From: Candidatus Krumholzibacteriia bacterium | GTDB taxonomy: Bacteria; Krumholzibacteriota; Krumholzibacteriia; LZORAL124-64-63 | DNA: 53,189 nucleotides | NCBI GenBank assembly: GCA_024762975.1 | Contig: JANTGJ010000007.1 | Coordinates: 1 to 53,189, forward strand | Direction: 5' to 3' | Part shown: piece after piece, positions 52,223 through 53,189 of the stretch | Position numbering within the stretch: position 1 is the first letter of the stretch | How the letters are laid out: every line of letters starts with the position of its first letter | Position numbers and translations under genes: made by a program | The notes under the pieces: generated by a model | What the model saw: the letters and a program-made list of their open reading frames with translations, nothing else | The model's database searches: none | What the model was told of the DNA's origin: nothing

Positions 52223-53189
52223 TCAAGAATTCAACTCATTGCGTCCAATTACCATACGCTGAATTTCGCTAGTCCCCTCGCCGATCGTGCACAGCTTCGC
52301 GTCGCGATACATGCGCTCGACCGGGTATTCCCGGGTGTAGCCGTAGCCGCCCAGGATCTGGATGGCCTTGTCGGTCACGAACATGGCCGTTTCCGAAGCG
52401 TGCAACTTGGCCATGGCGGCCATCTGCCCGTAGGGCTCGCCCTGATCCTTCAGGCGGCAGGCTTCGTACGTCAACTGGCGCGAGGCCTGGATCTGCGTAG
52501 CCATGTCCGCGAGCATGAATTCGATGGCCTGGAAGCTGGAGATCGGACGGCCGAACTGATGCCGTTCCTTCGAATACTCCAGAGCTGTCTCATAGGCACC
52601 GACGGCCAGACCGAGAGCCACCGCCGCGATCGAGATGCGGCCACCGTCCAGGGTCATCATGAAGTACTTGAAGCCTTCGCATTGTTCGCCCAGCAACAGA
52701 TCCGCCGGGACGCGCACGTCTTCCAGTGTCAGGGGCGCCGTATCGGAGCCGCGCATTCCCAGCTTGTCTTCCTTTTTCTCGACGGTGAAGCCCGGGGTGT
52801 CGGTCGGAACGATGAAGGCACTGATGCCGTGGCTCCCCTGGGCGTCGGGATTGGTCTTGGCAGTAATCACGATCGCGCCCGCATAGTGGCTGTTCGTGAT
52901 CCACATCTTGGTTCCGTTCAGAATCCAGTCGTTGCCGTCACGAACAGCGGTGGTGCGGGTGCCGCCGGCATCGGATCCGGCGCCGGCTTCGGTCAGGCCG
53001 AAGCTCAGCAGCGTTTCCCCCGTTGCCGCGGGTGGCAAGAAGCGTTCTTTCTGGGCCTGCGTGCCCAGCGCCACGATCGGCCAACAGCCCAGGCTGTTGT
53101 GGGCCGCCACGGTCAACCCATGGCTGCCGCACACGCGGCTGATCTCCTCGACGACCACCGCATAGCTGGTGATGTCGGCCCCCACGCCG
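52223..53189 (-). CDS. Acyl-CoA dehydrogenase (third copy, N-terminus outside the window)
   Basis: The 322 codons inside the window cover most of an acyl-CoA dehydrogenase: [16 protein letters not shown] and [10 protein letters not shown] (FAD and substrate binding), [19 protein letters not shown], and the catalytic Glu in [15 protein letters not shown] near the end. The frame stays open past the window edge and should begin about 60 residues further on. It precedes the thiolase gene on the same strand and may open the operon. The residue pattern around the base (GEGTSEI) differs slightly from the YEGTSEI of the other two copies. Confidence 0.9.
   Translation of the reverse strand, partial: GVGADITSYAVVVEEISRVCGSHGLTVAAHNSLGCWPIVALGTQAQKERFLPPAATGETLLSFGLTEAGAGSDAGGTRTTAVRDGNDWILNGTKMWITNSHYAGAIVITAKTNPDAQGSHGISAFIVPTDTPGFTVEKKEDKLGMRGSDTAPLTLEDVRVPADLLLGEQCEGFKYFMMTLDGGRISIAAVALGLAVGAYETALEYSKERHQFGRPISSFQAIEFMLADMATQIQASRQLTYEACRLKDQGEPYGQMAAMAKLHASETAMFVTDKAIQILGGYGYTREYPVERMYRDAKLCTIGEGTSEIQRMVIGRNELNS

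Overview
The window reads as chromosomal DNA from a high-GC, Gram-negative bacterium. Supporting signs are an outer-membrane beta-barrel repertoire, lipoprotein and Sec signals, a flagellin gene, and a large secreted M1 peptidase that ends in a FlgD-like 'NPFNP...' C-terminal module. That tail is typical of the FCB superphylum and its uncultured relatives (Krumholzibacteriota or Eiseniibacteriota-like lineages); this placement is inference. I see no integrase, transposase, CRISPR array, phage genes or break in coding style. No gene-free stretch exceeds 300 bases; the longest (about 250-280 bases) lie upstream of the flagellin gene, mmdA, the M1 peptidase and the OmpA-like barrel.

Layout. 1-1.4 kb: end of an unknown gene, a terminator, a minimal flagellin with a sigma-28-type promoter, a tandem 10-bp repeat and tRNA-Lys(TTT). 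1.4-10 kb: purA, a small exported CxxCH/calcium-repeat protein, then the proteostasis block tig-clpP-clpX-lon-engB, and tRNA-Leu(TAG). 10-18 kb: an NtrC-type regulator, an alanine dehydrogenase/CoA-transferase pair, a 2-oxoacid:ferredoxin oxidoreductase (VorB-like alpha, fused TPP-gamma subunit, 2[4Fe-4S] subunit) and an enoyl-CoA hydratase. 18-25 kb (plus strand): a hybrid histidine kinase, a biotin-dependent propionyl-CoA carboxylase-type operon, and an ECF sigma/anti-sigma/DUF4252 operon. 25-31.5 kb: a Na+-translocating methylmalonyl-CoA decarboxylase operon in the order mmdA-D-C-B, an outer-membrane protein, an M29 aminopeptidase and, divergently, methylmalonyl-CoA epimerase. 31.5-38.6 kb: PepA, both exonuclease VII subunits, an ABC-2 type exporter and an exported Cys-rich protein. 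38.9-44.3 kb (plus strand): M1 peptidase, a dicarboxylate/amino-acid:cation symporter, a Yip1-like and a DUF2752 membrane protein. 44.3-53.2 kb: three acyl-CoA dehydrogenases, 3-hydroxyacyl-CoA dehydrogenase, thiolase, an M48 lipoprotein protease, a multi-pass membrane protein and an OmpA-like barrel.

Taken together the genes suggest a peptide and amino-acid degrader. Four peptidases release amino acids, a cation symporter takes up acidic ones, and alanine dehydrogenase and the 2-oxoacid:ferredoxin oxidoreductase turn them into acyl-CoAs. The beta-oxidation enzymes process these, and propionyl-CoA/methylmalonyl-CoA chemistry (carboxylase, epimerase, sodium-pumping decarboxylase) links carbon flow to a Na+ gradient. 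No completely new system is evident. The parts most worth a second look are the co-occurrence of the ATP-dependent carboxylase with the Na+-pumping decarboxylase, the fused oxidoreductase subunit, the 10-bp repeat array before the flagellin gene, and several well-formed promoter and operator structures.
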